Assembly: GCA_030066885.1 (NCBI GenBank)
Contig: JASJAT010000026.1
Location: forward strand, 1-32,299
DNA from: Arenicellales bacterium
GTDB taxonomy: Bacteria > Pseudomonadota > Gammaproteobacteria > Arenicellales > JAANXG01
Reading direction: 5' to 3'
DNA: 32,299 bases
In this document: piece after piece, positions 24,925 through 32,299 of the stretch
Layout of the letters: each line of letters starts with the position of its first letter
How positions within the stretch are numbered: the first letter of the stretch is position 1
Translations under genes and position numbers: made by a program
The notes under the pieces: generated by a model
Databases searched by the model: none
What the model was told of the DNA's origin: nothing
Seen by the model: the letters and a program-made list of their open reading frames with translations, nothing else

Positions 24925-25209
24925 CTAATGTCCTATAGGTTTGTCGGTAAAGAGATAGTCTTTCAGTTCCTTGTCGAAAGTCGGGTCTTTTCTGCGTATC
25001 CACTCTAAAACCATTGACGCATGTTCTTTTTCTTCATCTCTATTGTGGGCAAGGATGGCCCGTAGTTCATCATCCTTACAAGCATCAACGCGTTGGTTAT
25101 ACCAATCCACGGCCTCTAACTCCTCCATGAGTGACGTAATTGCTCGATGCATATCCCTCGTTTCATCTGAAAGTTCATCAATGGGTTCGTGGTAACCTTC
25201 GTTTGCCAT
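24925..25209 (-). CDS. Encapsulated-ferritin-like (EncFtn) protein without targeting tail
   Basis: This is a 94-aa, two-helix ferritin-like protein. The ATG at 25209 has a GGAG site. Helix 1 has MEELEAVDWYNQRVDA and helix 2 has AILAHNRDEEKEHASMVLEW. Glu29, Glu32, Trp36, Tyr37, Glu59, Glu60 and His63 align with the ferroxidase and entry-site residues described for Rhodospirillum rubrum EncFtn. The family forms ring-like decamers that oxidise Fe(II), normally inside an encapsulin shell that stores the iron. Here the protein ends soon after helix 3 (YLFTDKPIGH), with no C-terminal encapsulin-targeting peptide. No encapsulin gene is in the window. It lies 53 bp downstream of the E2 gene on the same strand and may share the 2-oxoacid dehydrogenase transcript. 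Confidence 0.9.
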   Translation of the reverse strand: MANEGYHEPIDELSDETRDMHRAITSLMEELEAVDWYNQRVDACKDDELRAILAHNRDEEKEHASMVLEWIRRKDPTFDKELKDYLFTDKPIGH

Positions 25210-25262
25210 AGTATGCTCCGGTCGTTCTGTTTATTTGGGCAGGCAGCCGCGCAATCTTCTGC

Positions 25263-26378
25263 TTAGTCCAAGGGCGACTCGAGATTCTCGACCACCGCTG
25301 CAATAAACCGAGCGGCCTCGCCACCCGTCACCACACGATGATCGAAGCTCAAAGATAACGGTAAGATACGATGTCCTACAACTTTATCGTCAACGATAAC
25401 CGGACGTTTCTTGATGCGCCCCGCACCCAGTATGGCTACTGTCGGCGGAACGACGACAGGAACTGCGTAACGTCCGGCAAGTGAGCCGAAATTGGATAGC
25501 GCGATGGTATAACCGCGCAATTCTTGCGCGGGCACACTACGTGCTCTGACATCGGTCTTCAGATTTTCTAGGCCTGCGAGCAGACTGTCATAGTCCCGAT
25601 TGGCGACATCCCGCATTACTGGGGTGAACAATCCTTCCACGGTATCCACTGCAACGGCAATGTCGATTTTTTTTAGGACGCGTCGTCCTATTGAATGACT
25701 GTCGTACCAAGCGTTTAGGTTAGGCTCTTGCTTGCACCCCGCAACCATCGCGATCAGTAGTCGGATGGTTGTGTCGGTATCTTCGGACCAGTGATCCACG
25801 TCGGCATCGTCGAATACGGTAGCAGGGACAATTTCCGCACCCGATTGAGTCATCTTGGTGGCCATGGTTCTCCGCACACCGCGTAGTCGTTCAATCGGCC
25901 CCAATTCTTTAAGGCGGTTTGCTACGCGCTTTACATCGTCGGCGGTTACCGTTCCCTCTGGGCCACTCGGGCTCACAATGGCGAGGTCGACGTCTAATTG
26001 TCTCGCTAGCGCCCGTACAGAAGGTGTTGCTTTGATAGCAGGACCGGCTTTTCGACCCACCGCCGCAGCTTTTTCCTCCAGCTTCTCATCGCCGCTTACG
26101 ACTTTTCCCACCACCGTGCCGCTGTCTTCCCTGGCAGGTTTACCTTCGCCTGTAAAGGCAACCAACGGCTTACCAGTTTGCACAATGTCACCAACATCGG
26201 CGAACAGTTTTTCGACGCGGCCGCCGTGTGGGGATGGAATCTCGACAATCGCTTTATCTGTTTCGACTGAAACCAGGGGGGCGTCTGCCTTGATCTCATC
26301 ACCGGTCTTAACATGCCATTCAACGATTTCGGCTTCGGTTAATCCTTCGCCTAAATCGGGCAGGTTGAATATGTTCAT
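25263..26378 (-). CDS. pdhC: 2-oxoacid dehydrogenase E2 (dihydrolipoyl acyltransferase)
   Basis: This is a 371-aa E2 with one lipoyl domain (1-80, lipoyl-Lys42 in VETDKAIVEIP). A Lys/Ala/Glu-rich linker and a peripheral-subunit-binding domain (about 118-152, ATPSVRALARQLDVDL) follow, then a catalytic domain to the end. The active-site His347 is present in SFDHRVVTGGEAARF, but the usual Asp of DHRxxDG is Thr351 here. E2 transfers the acyl group from E1 to CoA. The ATG overlaps the E1beta stop by 4 bp (ATGA), showing translational coupling. Short single-lipoyl E2s occur in both pyruvate and branched-chain complexes, so the substrate is open. No E3 (dihydrolipoamide dehydrogenase) gene is in the window. 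Confidence 0.92.
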   Translation of the reverse strand: MNIFNLPDLGEGLTEAEIVEWHVKTGDEIKADAPLVSVETDKAIVEIPSPHGGRVEKLFADVGDIVQTGKPLVAFTGEGKPAREDSGTVVGKVVSGDEKLEEKAAAVGRKAGPAIKATPSVRALARQLDVDLAIVSPSGPEGTVTADDVKRVANRLKELGPIERLRGVRRTMATKMTQSGAEIVPATVFDDADVDHWSEDTDTTIRLLIAMVAGCKQEPNLNAWYDSHSIGRRVLKKIDIAVAVDTVEGLFTPVMRDVANRDYDSLLAGLENLKTDVRARSVPAQELRGYTIALSNFGSLAGRYAVPVVVPPTVAILGAGRIKKRPVIVDDKVVGHRILPLSLSFDHRVVTGGEAARFIAAVVENLESPLD

Positions 26379-27355
26379 TCGAACTTCAACACTTCGTTTA
26401 CGGCGCCTACTATCCGATCGGTGGAAGGCATATATTGATCCTCTAACCGAAACAACGGCATAACCGTGTCATAGCCTGTAACCCGCTTAATGGGTGCTAG
26501 CAGGTTGAACAAGTTATGCTCGGCCAGCCGTGCGGAAATTTCGGCTCCCCATCCACCACTCAATGGTGCCTCGTGCACGATCACACAGCGCCCGGTTTTC
26601 TCGACCGAAACCGAAATAGTCTCAATGTCCAAAGGTTTAAGCGTGGCCACATCGATCACCTCTGCAGAGATACCTTGTTCGGCCAACTTGTCGGCGGCGA
26701 CCAATGAATCGTGGGTCATCGCACCCCACGTCACTATCGTAACATCGTTCCCTGGACGTATTATAAAACAGACATCTAACGGTAATGCTTCGCCATTGTC
26801 CGGAACTTCTTGCTTAACCAGGCGATATATTCGTTTAGGTTCCAGAAAAACAACCGGATCTGGATTTCTGATTGAAGCCAGTAGCAATCCATACGCGCGT
26901 TCCGGTGATGATGGAATGACAACACGTAACCCCGGGATGTGGGCAAATAACGCCTCGGTGCTTTCCGAATGATGCTCCGGCGCACGGATACCGCCGCCAA
27001 ACGGTGCACGCAGGACCATTGGGCAGGTAAGCCTGCCACGGGTGCGGTTGCGTATCCTTGCAGCATGATTCAATATTTGATCGATTGTAGAACAGGCGAA
27101 CCCCATGAACTGGATTTCGGCAACGGGTATCAAGCCTTGCGCCGCCATCCCGATCGAGACCCCCCCGATTAAGGTCTCGGACAAAGGTGTATCAAGAACG
27201 CGCTCGTCACCAAACTTGTCCAGTAAACCTGCAGTTGCCCTAAATACACCGCCATCAATACCGACATCCTCGCCTAGAACGAGCACGTTCTTGTTGTCTG
27301 ACATTTCCCGAGCGAGCGCCTGGTTGACTGCCTCGACCAGCGTGATTTCAGCCAT
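26375..27355 (-). CDS. pdhB: 2-oxoacid dehydrogenase E1 beta subunit
   Basis: This is a 326-aa protein from ATG 27355 (MAEITLVEAVNQALAREM), the typical E1beta start; an in-frame codon at 27364 adds three residues only. Family blocks include VLGEDVGIDGGVFRAT, DTPLSETLIGGVSIGMAAQGL, APFGGGIRAPEHHSES and VIDVATLKPLDIETI. With E1alpha it forms the thiamine-diphosphate heterotetramer that decarboxylates a 2-oxoacid. It overlaps E1alpha by 8 bp and E2 by 4 bp. Pyruvate and branched-chain complexes share these motifs. Confidence 0.94.
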   Translation of the reverse strand: MAEITLVEAVNQALAREMSDNKNVLVLGEDVGIDGGVFRATAGLLDKFGDERVLDTPLSETLIGGVSIGMAAQGLIPVAEIQFMGFACSTIDQILNHAARIRNRTRGRLTCPMVLRAPFGGGIRAPEHHSESTEALFAHIPGLRVVIPSSPERAYGLLLASIRNPDPVVFLEPKRIYRLVKQEVPDNGEALPLDVCFIIRPGNDVTIVTWGAMTHDSLVAADKLAEQGISAEVIDVATLKPLDIETISVSVEKTGRCVIVHEAPLSGGWGAEISARLAEHNLFNLLAPIKRVTGYDTVMPLFRLEDQYMPSTDRIVGAVNEVLKFE

Positions 27356-28448
27356 GATCCTCACTAATCAGCGCAGCGTCGAGTTGGTGCTGCAACGAAA
27401 CCGGCAATTCTTCGTATAAATAATCAAACATGGCTTGGCTTGGTTGTTTCGGTGTCGCCAGGTACTGCTTTACCGCTTCCTCCACCTTCTGTTTACATTC
27501 CTGGTTTAGTTTTTGATCATCCTGGTCTGACCACATCCTCGATTTGATCAGGTAAGTTTTCAATCGATTGATCGGGTCGTTAGCTCGTTGTAATTCGACT
27601 TCGCTTTCATCGCGGTAGCGGCTAGCGTCGTCTGCGGTAGTATGGTCACTGAGTCGGTAGGTCAATGCTTCAATGAGCCGTGGTCCCTCTCCGAAACGTG
27701 CTTCGTCGATTGCACGTTCAGCCACAGTACGCAAGGCAATCACATCGTTGCCGTCTACCTGTTCATTGGTCACACCTGCCGCAATGGCCTTTTGTGCCAG
27801 GGTTTGTGCAGCAGTTTGTTTTTCTACCGGTACCGATATTGCCCATTGGTTGTTGCTGACTACAAATATAACTGGAAGGTGCCATGCACCGGCGGCGTTC
27901 AGTGATTCGTAAAAATCACCTTTCGATGTAGCTCCGTCACCAAGGCAACATACAGCGACACGTTTTTGACGCCTCATTTTGAATGCGTAGGCGACACCAG
28001 TGGCGTGACAGGCGTGGCTGCCAACGGGAATAGAGACCGGAAAGTCCTCACGCGGACCTTGGTAGTCGCTGCCGCGCTCATCACCTCCCCAAAGCAGAAA
28101 CAACTCAGTCATAGTTACACCACGCCAGAGTTGGGCACTGAATTCTCTGTACGAGGGCACTAATACATCCTCGGTCCACATGCTACTGGCTATTGCAGTA
28201 CCGATTGCCTCTTGCCCTAGTGAGGATGCGTAGGTTCCCAAACGTCCCGTACGCTGGAGGTTTAGAGCTGTTGTGTCGAAGGTGCGGGTCTGTACCATGG
28301 TTCGGTAGAGCGGGAGCAGCACCTCCGGGTCATTGGCCCAACGGGGCAAAGGGGTAGACACGACTTTGCCGTTGGCATCTAGGTAACGGGTAAAGTTGAC
28401 CTCAAACCTCGCGACGGTTCCGGATCTTTCTGGGGGAGACTTTCGCAT
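27348..28448 (-). CDS. pdhA: 2-oxoacid dehydrogenase E1 alpha subunit
   Basis: This is a 366-aa thiamine-diphosphate-binding subunit. GDG at 170-172 through Asn199-Asn200 (GDGATSKGDFYESLN ... VVSNNQWAIS) is the ThDP/Mg motif. GSHACHATGVAYAFKM precedes it, and SDHTTADDASRYRD is the phosphorylation-loop region in the family. It decarboxylates pyruvate or a branched-chain 2-oxoacid. The N-terminal RYLDANGKVVSTPLPRWANDPEVLLPLYR is like PdhA/BkdA of the three-gene type. It is the first gene of the operon. A one-mismatch FNR-type site lies upstream with a -10-like hexamer at the class II distance. A Leu/Glu-type dehydrogenase diverges from it. Confidence 0.93.
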   Translation of the reverse strand: MRKSPPERSGTVARFEVNFTRYLDANGKVVSTPLPRWANDPEVLLPLYRTMVQTRTFDTTALNLQRTGRLGTYASSLGQEAIGTAIASSMWTEDVLVPSYREFSAQLWRGVTMTELFLLWGGDERGSDYQGPREDFPVSIPVGSHACHATGVAYAFKMRRQKRVAVCCLGDGATSKGDFYESLNAAGAWHLPVIFVVSNNQWAISVPVEKQTAAQTLAQKAIAAGVTNEQVDGNDVIALRTVAERAIDEARFGEGPRLIEALTYRLSDHTTADDASRYRDESEVELQRANDPINRLKTYLIKSRMWSDQDDQKLNQECKQKVEEAVKQYLATPKQPSQAMFDYLYEELPVSLQHQLDAALISEDHG

Positions 28449-28529
28449 CTCTAGGGGCCTCGCTGGGCCAACGATATTCCTCTGGAGCGTACCAACTGCC
28501 GAGTATGGCCAAATCGGTAACCAGGGAGA

Positions 28530-28543
28530 TTGACGGAAATCAA
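28530..28543. promoter_or_regulatory. Near-perfect FNR/ANR-type box before the 2-oxoacid dehydrogenase operon
   Basis: TTGACggaaATCAA matches 9 of 10 consensus bases. On the minus strand CATACT (28507-28502) starts exactly 29.5 bp from its centre and would give a leader of about 48 nt for pdhA. It lies in the 193-bp divergent region shared with the amino-acid dehydrogenase gene. Confidence 0.5.
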
Positions 28544-28599
28544 ACTCAACGCGATTGCGGATCGAGTCTTGATCTAGGTCAGACGCTCGAAGCTTGAGT

Positions 28600-28605
28600 T
28601 ATGAT
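28600..28605 (+). promoter_or_regulatory. Candidate -10 element for the amino-acid dehydrogenase gene
   Basis: TATGAT (5 of 6 bases) lies 37 bp before the ATG at 28642. A degenerate FNR-like half-site (TTGATctagGTCAG) at 28569-28582 is upstream but has two mismatches and non-ideal spacing. Confidence 0.3.
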
Positions 28606-28641
28606 CTATTCACAATGAGTTAATAGCCGGAGATTATTGCG

Positions 28642-29775
28642 ATGGAAGATGCCTTCCGCTTTGCCGATGAATTAGGCCCGACCAAGGTCATCTATGTATA
28701 TGAGCCGGTCCTGGGGCTGAAGGCGATTCTGGTCGTCGACAACGTAGCGGCGGGACCCTCGATTGGTGGATTGAGAATGGCACGTGATGTGAGCCTGGAA
28801 GAATGTTTTAGATTGGCCCGCGCAATGACGTTAAAAAATGCAGCGGCTGAACTTCCACACGGAGGCGGCAAGTCGGTATTGTTTGGCGATCCAAAGATGC
28901 CCAAGCCAGGCAAAGAGAAGTTGGTTCGAGCATTCGCATCTTCGTTACGCGACACCAAAGAGTATATCTTCGGACCTGACATGGGCACGGACGAAGAATG
29001 CATGGCGTGGGTGAGGGACGAGATCGGCCGGTCGGTTGGGCTGCCACGGGAGGTCGGCGGTATTCCATTGGATGAAATTGGTGCTACAGGCTGGGGAGTT
29101 GCTCACGCAACGGAAGTTGCCGCTCAGTATTGCGATTTGGAACTACAAGGTGCCCGAGTTGTGGTTCAAGGTTTCGGTGCTGTCGGTAAACATTCGGCGC
29201 GTTTTCTTGCGGCTAAAGGCACGGTGTTGGTTGGTGCATCCGACTCGAGAGGCACGATCAGCAATCAAGATGGATTAGACATAGATGCGCTGGTTGAACT
29301 TAAAGACGCAGGCGGGAGTGTCGCGGATTATGACAATGGAAAGAAGCTGAGTGTTGATGAAGTAGTCGATATCGAGTGCGATATCTGGATACCGGCCGCT
29401 AGGCCTGACGTACTGCGAATGGACAATGTTGCTCGTCTTAAAACCAAAGTGGTTGCACAAGGCGCGAATATCCCGGCAACGGCGGATGCTGAAAAATATT
29501 TGCACGGGCAGGGCGTAATCAGCATCCCTGACTTCATCGCTAATGCCGGTGGAGTCATTTGTGCTGCGCTGGAATACCAGGGTTCGAACGAAACAACGGT
29601 GTTTGAAGTCATAGAGGATAAACTCAGGCGTAACACCCAGTTGGTGCTGGATGCAGCCTTAAAAGAAGATGTATTGCCGCGCCAGGCTGCGCAAGAACTT
29701 GCGGGTGCCCGGGTAAGAAAGGCAATGGATTACAGGCGATGGTCGGTTTTTTCCTCTGCGCCCGGTTTTTTATGA
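28642..29775 (+). CDS. Leu/Val/Phe/Glu-family amino-acid dehydrogenase
   Basis: This is a 377-aa NAD(P)-dependent oxidative deaminase. TLKNAAAELPHGGGKSVL carries Lys65 and the catalytic Lys77, matching Lys68/Lys80 of leucine dehydrogenase. GPDMGTDEECMAWV continues the substrate domain. The Rossmann domain has VVQGFGAVGKHSARFL (GxGxxG), and VVAQGANIPATADAEKYL and IPDFIANAGGVI follow. Length and motifs fit leucine/valine dehydrogenase better than hexameric glutamate dehydrogenase (about 450 aa). The reaction converts a branched-chain amino acid to its 2-oxoacid plus NH3. It diverges from a 2-oxoacid dehydrogenase operon that could oxidise that product. Substrate specificity is not decidable by eye. 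Confidence 0.9.
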   Translation: MEDAFRFADELGPTKVIYVYEPVLGLKAILVVDNVAAGPSIGGLRMARDVSLEECFRLARAMTLKNAAAELPHGGGKSVLFGDPKMPKPGKEKLVRAFASSLRDTKEYIFGPDMGTDEECMAWVRDEIGRSVGLPREVGGIPLDEIGATGWGVAHATEVAAQYCDLELQGARVVVQGFGAVGKHSARFLAAKGTVLVGASDSRGTISNQDGLDIDALVELKDAGGSVADYDNGKKLSVDEVVDIECDIWIPAARPDVLRMDNVARLKTKVVAQGANIPATADAEKYLHGQGVISIPDFIANAGGVICAALEYQGSNETTVFEVIEDKLRRNTQLVLDAALKEDVLPRQAAQELAGARVRKAMDYRRWSVFSSAPGFL

Positions 29776-29818
29776 TGTCTAACGGTTGATTTAAGGGGTT
29801 GTTAGACTTAAGTGTAGC

Positions 29819-31510
29819 GTGACGACTACTTCTTTGAGTTACTACCACCGTGGGGGCAGGTGTCCTCTCCTGGGGACAACCATTCCAGAACATTTTGCGG
29901 ATATCGCTGAACGTTACCCCGACAACGAAGCGGTTGTCTCCATACCGCAAAAGTGTCGACTTACCTATTCACAATTGGTGAACAAGGTAGATGCACTGGC
30001 CGGTGGTCTATCGGGTATGGGATTTACAAAAGGTGACCGCATTGGAGTTTGGTCTACCAATAACGTCGAATGGTTGCTGTTGCAGTTGGCGACTGCGCGT
30101 ATCGGCGCCATCCTGGTCAATATCAATCCGGCTTACCGGCCAAAAGAGCTGGCTTATGCTCTGGAAAAGTCGGAGGTCCAGGGATTGTTTGTTATTCCGG
30201 CTTTCAGGAAAAGTAACTACGTCGACATGTTGGTCGAACTCATACCCGAGTTGAAATCAAATCAGCCGGATAGATTAAACAGCAACGCCTTTCCACTGCT
30301 GCGCCGAATAGTTGTCTATGAACCAACCAACCCCGATGGCACCCAAGCACCGTACCCAGGGTTCACTACCTGGCCACAGGTGCTTGCTCTGGGTGAAGGG
30401 CATTGCTCCATGGACGTGTACCTGGATATCGATGATCCGATCAATATCCAATACACATCCGGCACTACCGGGTTTCCCAAAGCGGTGCTGCTGACCCATC
30501 ACAATATTCTCAATAACGCTTATTTTTCCGCCAAGGCAATGTGTTTCGACAGCACGGATCGGCTGGTAGCGGCGGTGCCCTTCTACCATTGTTTCGGCAT
30601 GGTACTGGTTAATTTGCTGTGCTTGTCGGTTGGGGCTTGTATTGTTATACCCAGTGAACATTTTGACGCGTTAGAGGTATTGCAGGCCATCGCAAATGAA
30701 AGATGTACCGGTTTGCATGGTGTACCGACAATGTTTATTGCGGAGCTCGAGCACCCTAAATTCCATGAGTTTGATCTTTCGAGTCTTCGTACCGGTATTA
30801 TGGCGGGTGCACCTTGTCCGCCGGCACTAATGCAACGCGTGATCGAAGACATGCACTGCCAAGATATCCTTATTGGCTACGGGCAGACCGAAGCGTCGCC
30901 TCTGACTCATATAACCGCCAGGGATGACAGCGTGGAACGACGCATTAACACCGTTGGCAGAAACCTGCCCCACCAGGAAGTCAAAATAGTCGATCCTAAA
31001 AACCGGCAAGCCGTGCCGTTGGGTCAACCGGGCGAAATATGTTTTCGGGGTTATCACATTATGCAGGGATACTATGGCGACACTGAGGCGACGCATAAGA
31101 CGATAGACGAGCACGGTTGGTTGTACTCAGGCGATCTTGGCGTTATGGATGCGGATGGTTATGTGCAAATAACTGGGCGCTTGAAGGAAATGATTATCCG
31201 CGGGGGTGAGAATATCTACCCCCGAGAAATAGAAGATGTGCTTTTCACTCATCCGGATATAGCCGAGGCTGCTGTGTTTGGTGTGCCGGATACTTTATAT
31301 GGTGAGGAAGTTATGGCCTGGATCCAGTTGCGCGACGACGCATCGATAACTGAGACCGAGATAAGAAAATTTCTCAAAGACAAAATTGCTCATTTTAAAA
31401 TCCCCAAACACATCTGGTTTGTAACAGAGTTCCCTATGACAGTCACCGGGAAGTTACAGAAGTTTCGTATGCAAGAGATCGCTCGACAAAAGATGGAAAA
31501 GAGTGGCTAG
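29819..31510 (+). CDS. Acyl-CoA ligase (AMP-forming), fatty-acid type
   Basis: This is a 563-aa protein from GTG 29819, the only start that keeps the family N-terminus (SYYHRGGRCPLLGTTIPEHF). The P-loop YTSGTTGFPKAVLLTHHN lies near residue 215. GYGQTEASPLTH (A5-type motif), YSGDLGVMDADGYVQITGRLKEMIIRGGENIYPREIED (A7/A8) and TVTGKLQKFRMQE with the catalytic Lys (A10) are all present. It activates a carboxylic acid, probably a medium/long-chain or branched fatty acid, to its CoA thioester. It starts 43 bp after the amino-acid dehydrogenase and is probably cotranscribed with it. Confidence 0.92.
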   Translation: MTTTSLSYYHRGGRCPLLGTTIPEHFADIAERYPDNEAVVSIPQKCRLTYSQLVNKVDALAGGLSGMGFTKGDRIGVWSTNNVEWLLLQLATARIGAILVNINPAYRPKELAYALEKSEVQGLFVIPAFRKSNYVDMLVELIPELKSNQPDRLNSNAFPLLRRIVVYEPTNPDGTQAPYPGFTTWPQVLALGEGHCSMDVYLDIDDPINIQYTSGTTGFPKAVLLTHHNILNNAYFSAKAMCFDSTDRLVAAVPFYHCFGMVLVNLLCLSVGACIVIPSEHFDALEVLQAIANERCTGLHGVPTMFIAELEHPKFHEFDLSSLRTGIMAGAPCPPALMQRVIEDMHCQDILIGYGQTEASPLTHITARDDSVERRINTVGRNLPHQEVKIVDPKNRQAVPLGQPGEICFRGYHIMQGYYGDTEATHKTIDEHGWLYSGDLGVMDADGYVQITGRLKEMIIRGGENIYPREIEDVLFTHPDIAEAAVFGVPDTLYGEEVMAWIQLRDDASITETEIRKFLKDKIAHFKIPKHIWFVTEFPMTVTGKLQKFRMQEIARQKMEKSG

Positions 31511-31598
31511 TGGAGAGTTTCTGGTAGCTATAGCAAAGAACACTCTTGTTGGGAGACGCTTCTGCTAATTGTTGGCAAAACAGATAAGATAGAAATCA

Positions 31599-31619
31599 AA
31601 AGGACAGGTTTCATCCTTT
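31599..31619. terminator. Small hairpin after the acyl-CoA ligase gene
   Basis: AAAGGA (31599-31604) and TCCTTT (31614-31619) form a 6-bp stem with a 9-base loop, about 90 bp after the ligase stop. No T-tract follows, so support as a terminator is weak. Confidence 0.2.
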
Positions 31620-31652
31620 AAACTTTTCACTTGTCACTTTGTTCTAAGCAGT

Positions 31653-31666
31653 TTGATCCAAATCAA
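31653..31666. promoter_or_regulatory. Perfect FNR/ANR-type box before the usp gene
   Basis: TTGATccaaATCAA is the same 14-mer as at 8438-8451. A -10-like TAGGAT (31689-31694) starts exactly 29.5 bp from the centre, class II geometry. Transcription would start near 31701, 40 nt before the ATG. Confidence 0.75.
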
Positions 31667-31740
31667 TAAGGCCCAAAGTATGGCAACTTAGGATGAATTC
31701 CCAACTATGATGCATCTGATCACATACCCAGGAGGGAGCA

Positions 31741-32247
31741 ATGATTAATACCTTACTGGCCGCGACGGATGGTTCGACGCACGCGCGTAAAGCTCTAGAG
31801 GTTGCCGTAGATTTAGCAGCTAAGTATGGCGCTAATTTAGTCGTTATGCATGTAATGGGTCATGGCGAAGTTCCGGAAGGGTTGGCTCACATGGCCGAGA
31901 TAGAACATGTTGTTGAACCAGAACCGGCTGACTATTCACTGCCGCGGGCCGCTGTCAGCCATGCCGGTGAAAAGCACTCGCGAGACAATCGTATCCACGC
32001 GTTCATCGGTGAGAAGCTTCTTGAAGAAGCGGAGCAACTGGCCAAGAAGAGTGGCGTTACGAAAATACATTCGGTTATGGAAGATGGCGACCCAGCGAGT
32101 CGTATACTAAAGACTGCAGAGACCCACAACGCCGACTTTATTGTCATGGGAAGTCGTGGGCTCGGTAATCTTAAGGGGCTTCTCATTGGCAGTGTTTCGC
32201 AAAAAGTGAATCATCTTGCTCAATGCACCTGCGTGTTCGTCAAGTAG
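31741..32247 (+). CDS. Universal stress protein, UspA family
   Basis: This is a 168-aa cytoplasmic protein. A strong AGGAGG precedes ATG 31741. MINTLLAATDGSTHARKALEVAVDLAAKYGANLVVMHV is the Usp beta1-alpha1-beta2 fold start with the nucleotide-contacting Asp. The C-terminal GSRGLGNLKGLLIGSVSQKV fits the ATP-binding G-2x-G-9x-G-S/T motif, so it should bind ATP. A 40-residue insertion-like loop (about 50-90, with several His/Glu/Pro) lies after beta2. Related Usps are induced by FNR/ANR on oxygen loss, for example in Pseudomonas, and the perfect box upstream predicts the same here. Confidence 0.95.
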   Translation: MINTLLAATDGSTHARKALEVAVDLAAKYGANLVVMHVMGHGEVPEGLAHMAEIEHVVEPEPADYSLPRAAVSHAGEKHSRDNRIHAFIGEKLLEEAEQLAKKSGVTKIHSVMEDGDPASRILKTAETHNADFIVMGSRGLGNLKGLLIGSVSQKVNHLAQCTCVFVK

Positions 32248-32299
32248 CGGCACAAATTTTCCACATCGATGTTAGTTTGCTACCGCACGTATGCCGACT

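Noticed and set aside
25855-26463. 202-codon plus-strand frame opposite the E2 gene
   Set aside because: The minus strand has full lipoyl and binding-domain motifs; this frame is low-complexity Ser/Pro/Thr typical of antisense reading.
28569-28582. Further FNR-type box before the amino-acid dehydrogenase gene
   Set aside because: TTGATctagGTCAG has two mismatches and the nearest -10 is 24.5 bp from its centre, so I do not count it.

Overview
The window looks like chromosomal DNA of a free-living, respiratory gammaproteobacterium. This is inferred from gene content, moderate GC, an FNR/ANR-type regulatory signature, and the HemG, NadX and short-NrdJ gene types. The genus cannot be read from the sequence. 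I see no rRNA, tRNA, CRISPR array, phage gene or transposase gene. I support 26 protein-coding genes, and the first is cut by the left edge.

Layout. Positions 1-2544 (+) hold the end of an FHA/membrane/trypsin-like protease gene and two tandem cyclic-nucleotide-binding-domain (CNBD) proteins without DNA-binding domains. Positions 2608-5057 (-) hold two Hsp20 chaperones and an uncharacterised alpha-helical protein. Positions 5128-6342 (+) encode a thioredoxin-like/CcdA-like fusion. Positions 6369-8342 (-) hold a DASS-type anion transporter and an 86-aa unknown. Positions 8652-11297 (+) encode a calcium-type P-type ATPase. RtcA (-), a HemG-like flavodoxin (+), a large winged-helix/ATPase/TPR regulator (-) and PolX (-) follow up to 17944. 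Positions 18372-24809 (+) form a tight five-gene run: aspartate dehydrogenase NadX, a NadC-NadA fusion, archease, RtcB RNA ligase and B12-dependent ribonucleotide reductase NrdJ. Positions 24925-28448 (-) hold a three-gene 2-oxoacid dehydrogenase operon (E1alpha, E1beta, E2) followed by a small encapsulated-ferritin-like protein. Positions 28642-32247 (+) hold a Leu/Glu-type amino-acid dehydrogenase, an acyl-CoA ligase and a universal stress protein.

The unifying signal is regulatory. Five perfect 14-bp FNR/ANR-type palindromes (TTGAT-N4-ATCAA) occur in 32 kb, where chance predicts about 0.03. They lie before the CNBD pair, between hsp20 and the thioredoxin-like gene, between the 86-aa gene and the Ca-ATPase, before nadX, and before the usp gene. 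A one-mismatch site lies before the 2-oxoacid dehydrogenase operon. Most sit about 29 bp upstream of a plausible -10 hexamer, the geometry of class II FNR activation. With oxygen-independent enzymes (NadX, NrdJ, HemG), chaperones, RNA repair (RtcA, archease, RtcB), iron handling and Usp, the window reads as a low-oxygen survival island. That interpretation is an inference. The boxes themselves are directly visible.

Two copies of a 16-bp inverted repeat (core GGGACAGTATACTTT) bracket hairpin-forming intergenic elements near 12.4 kb and 24.8 kb. They resemble non-autonomous REP/RAYT-type mobile repeats.
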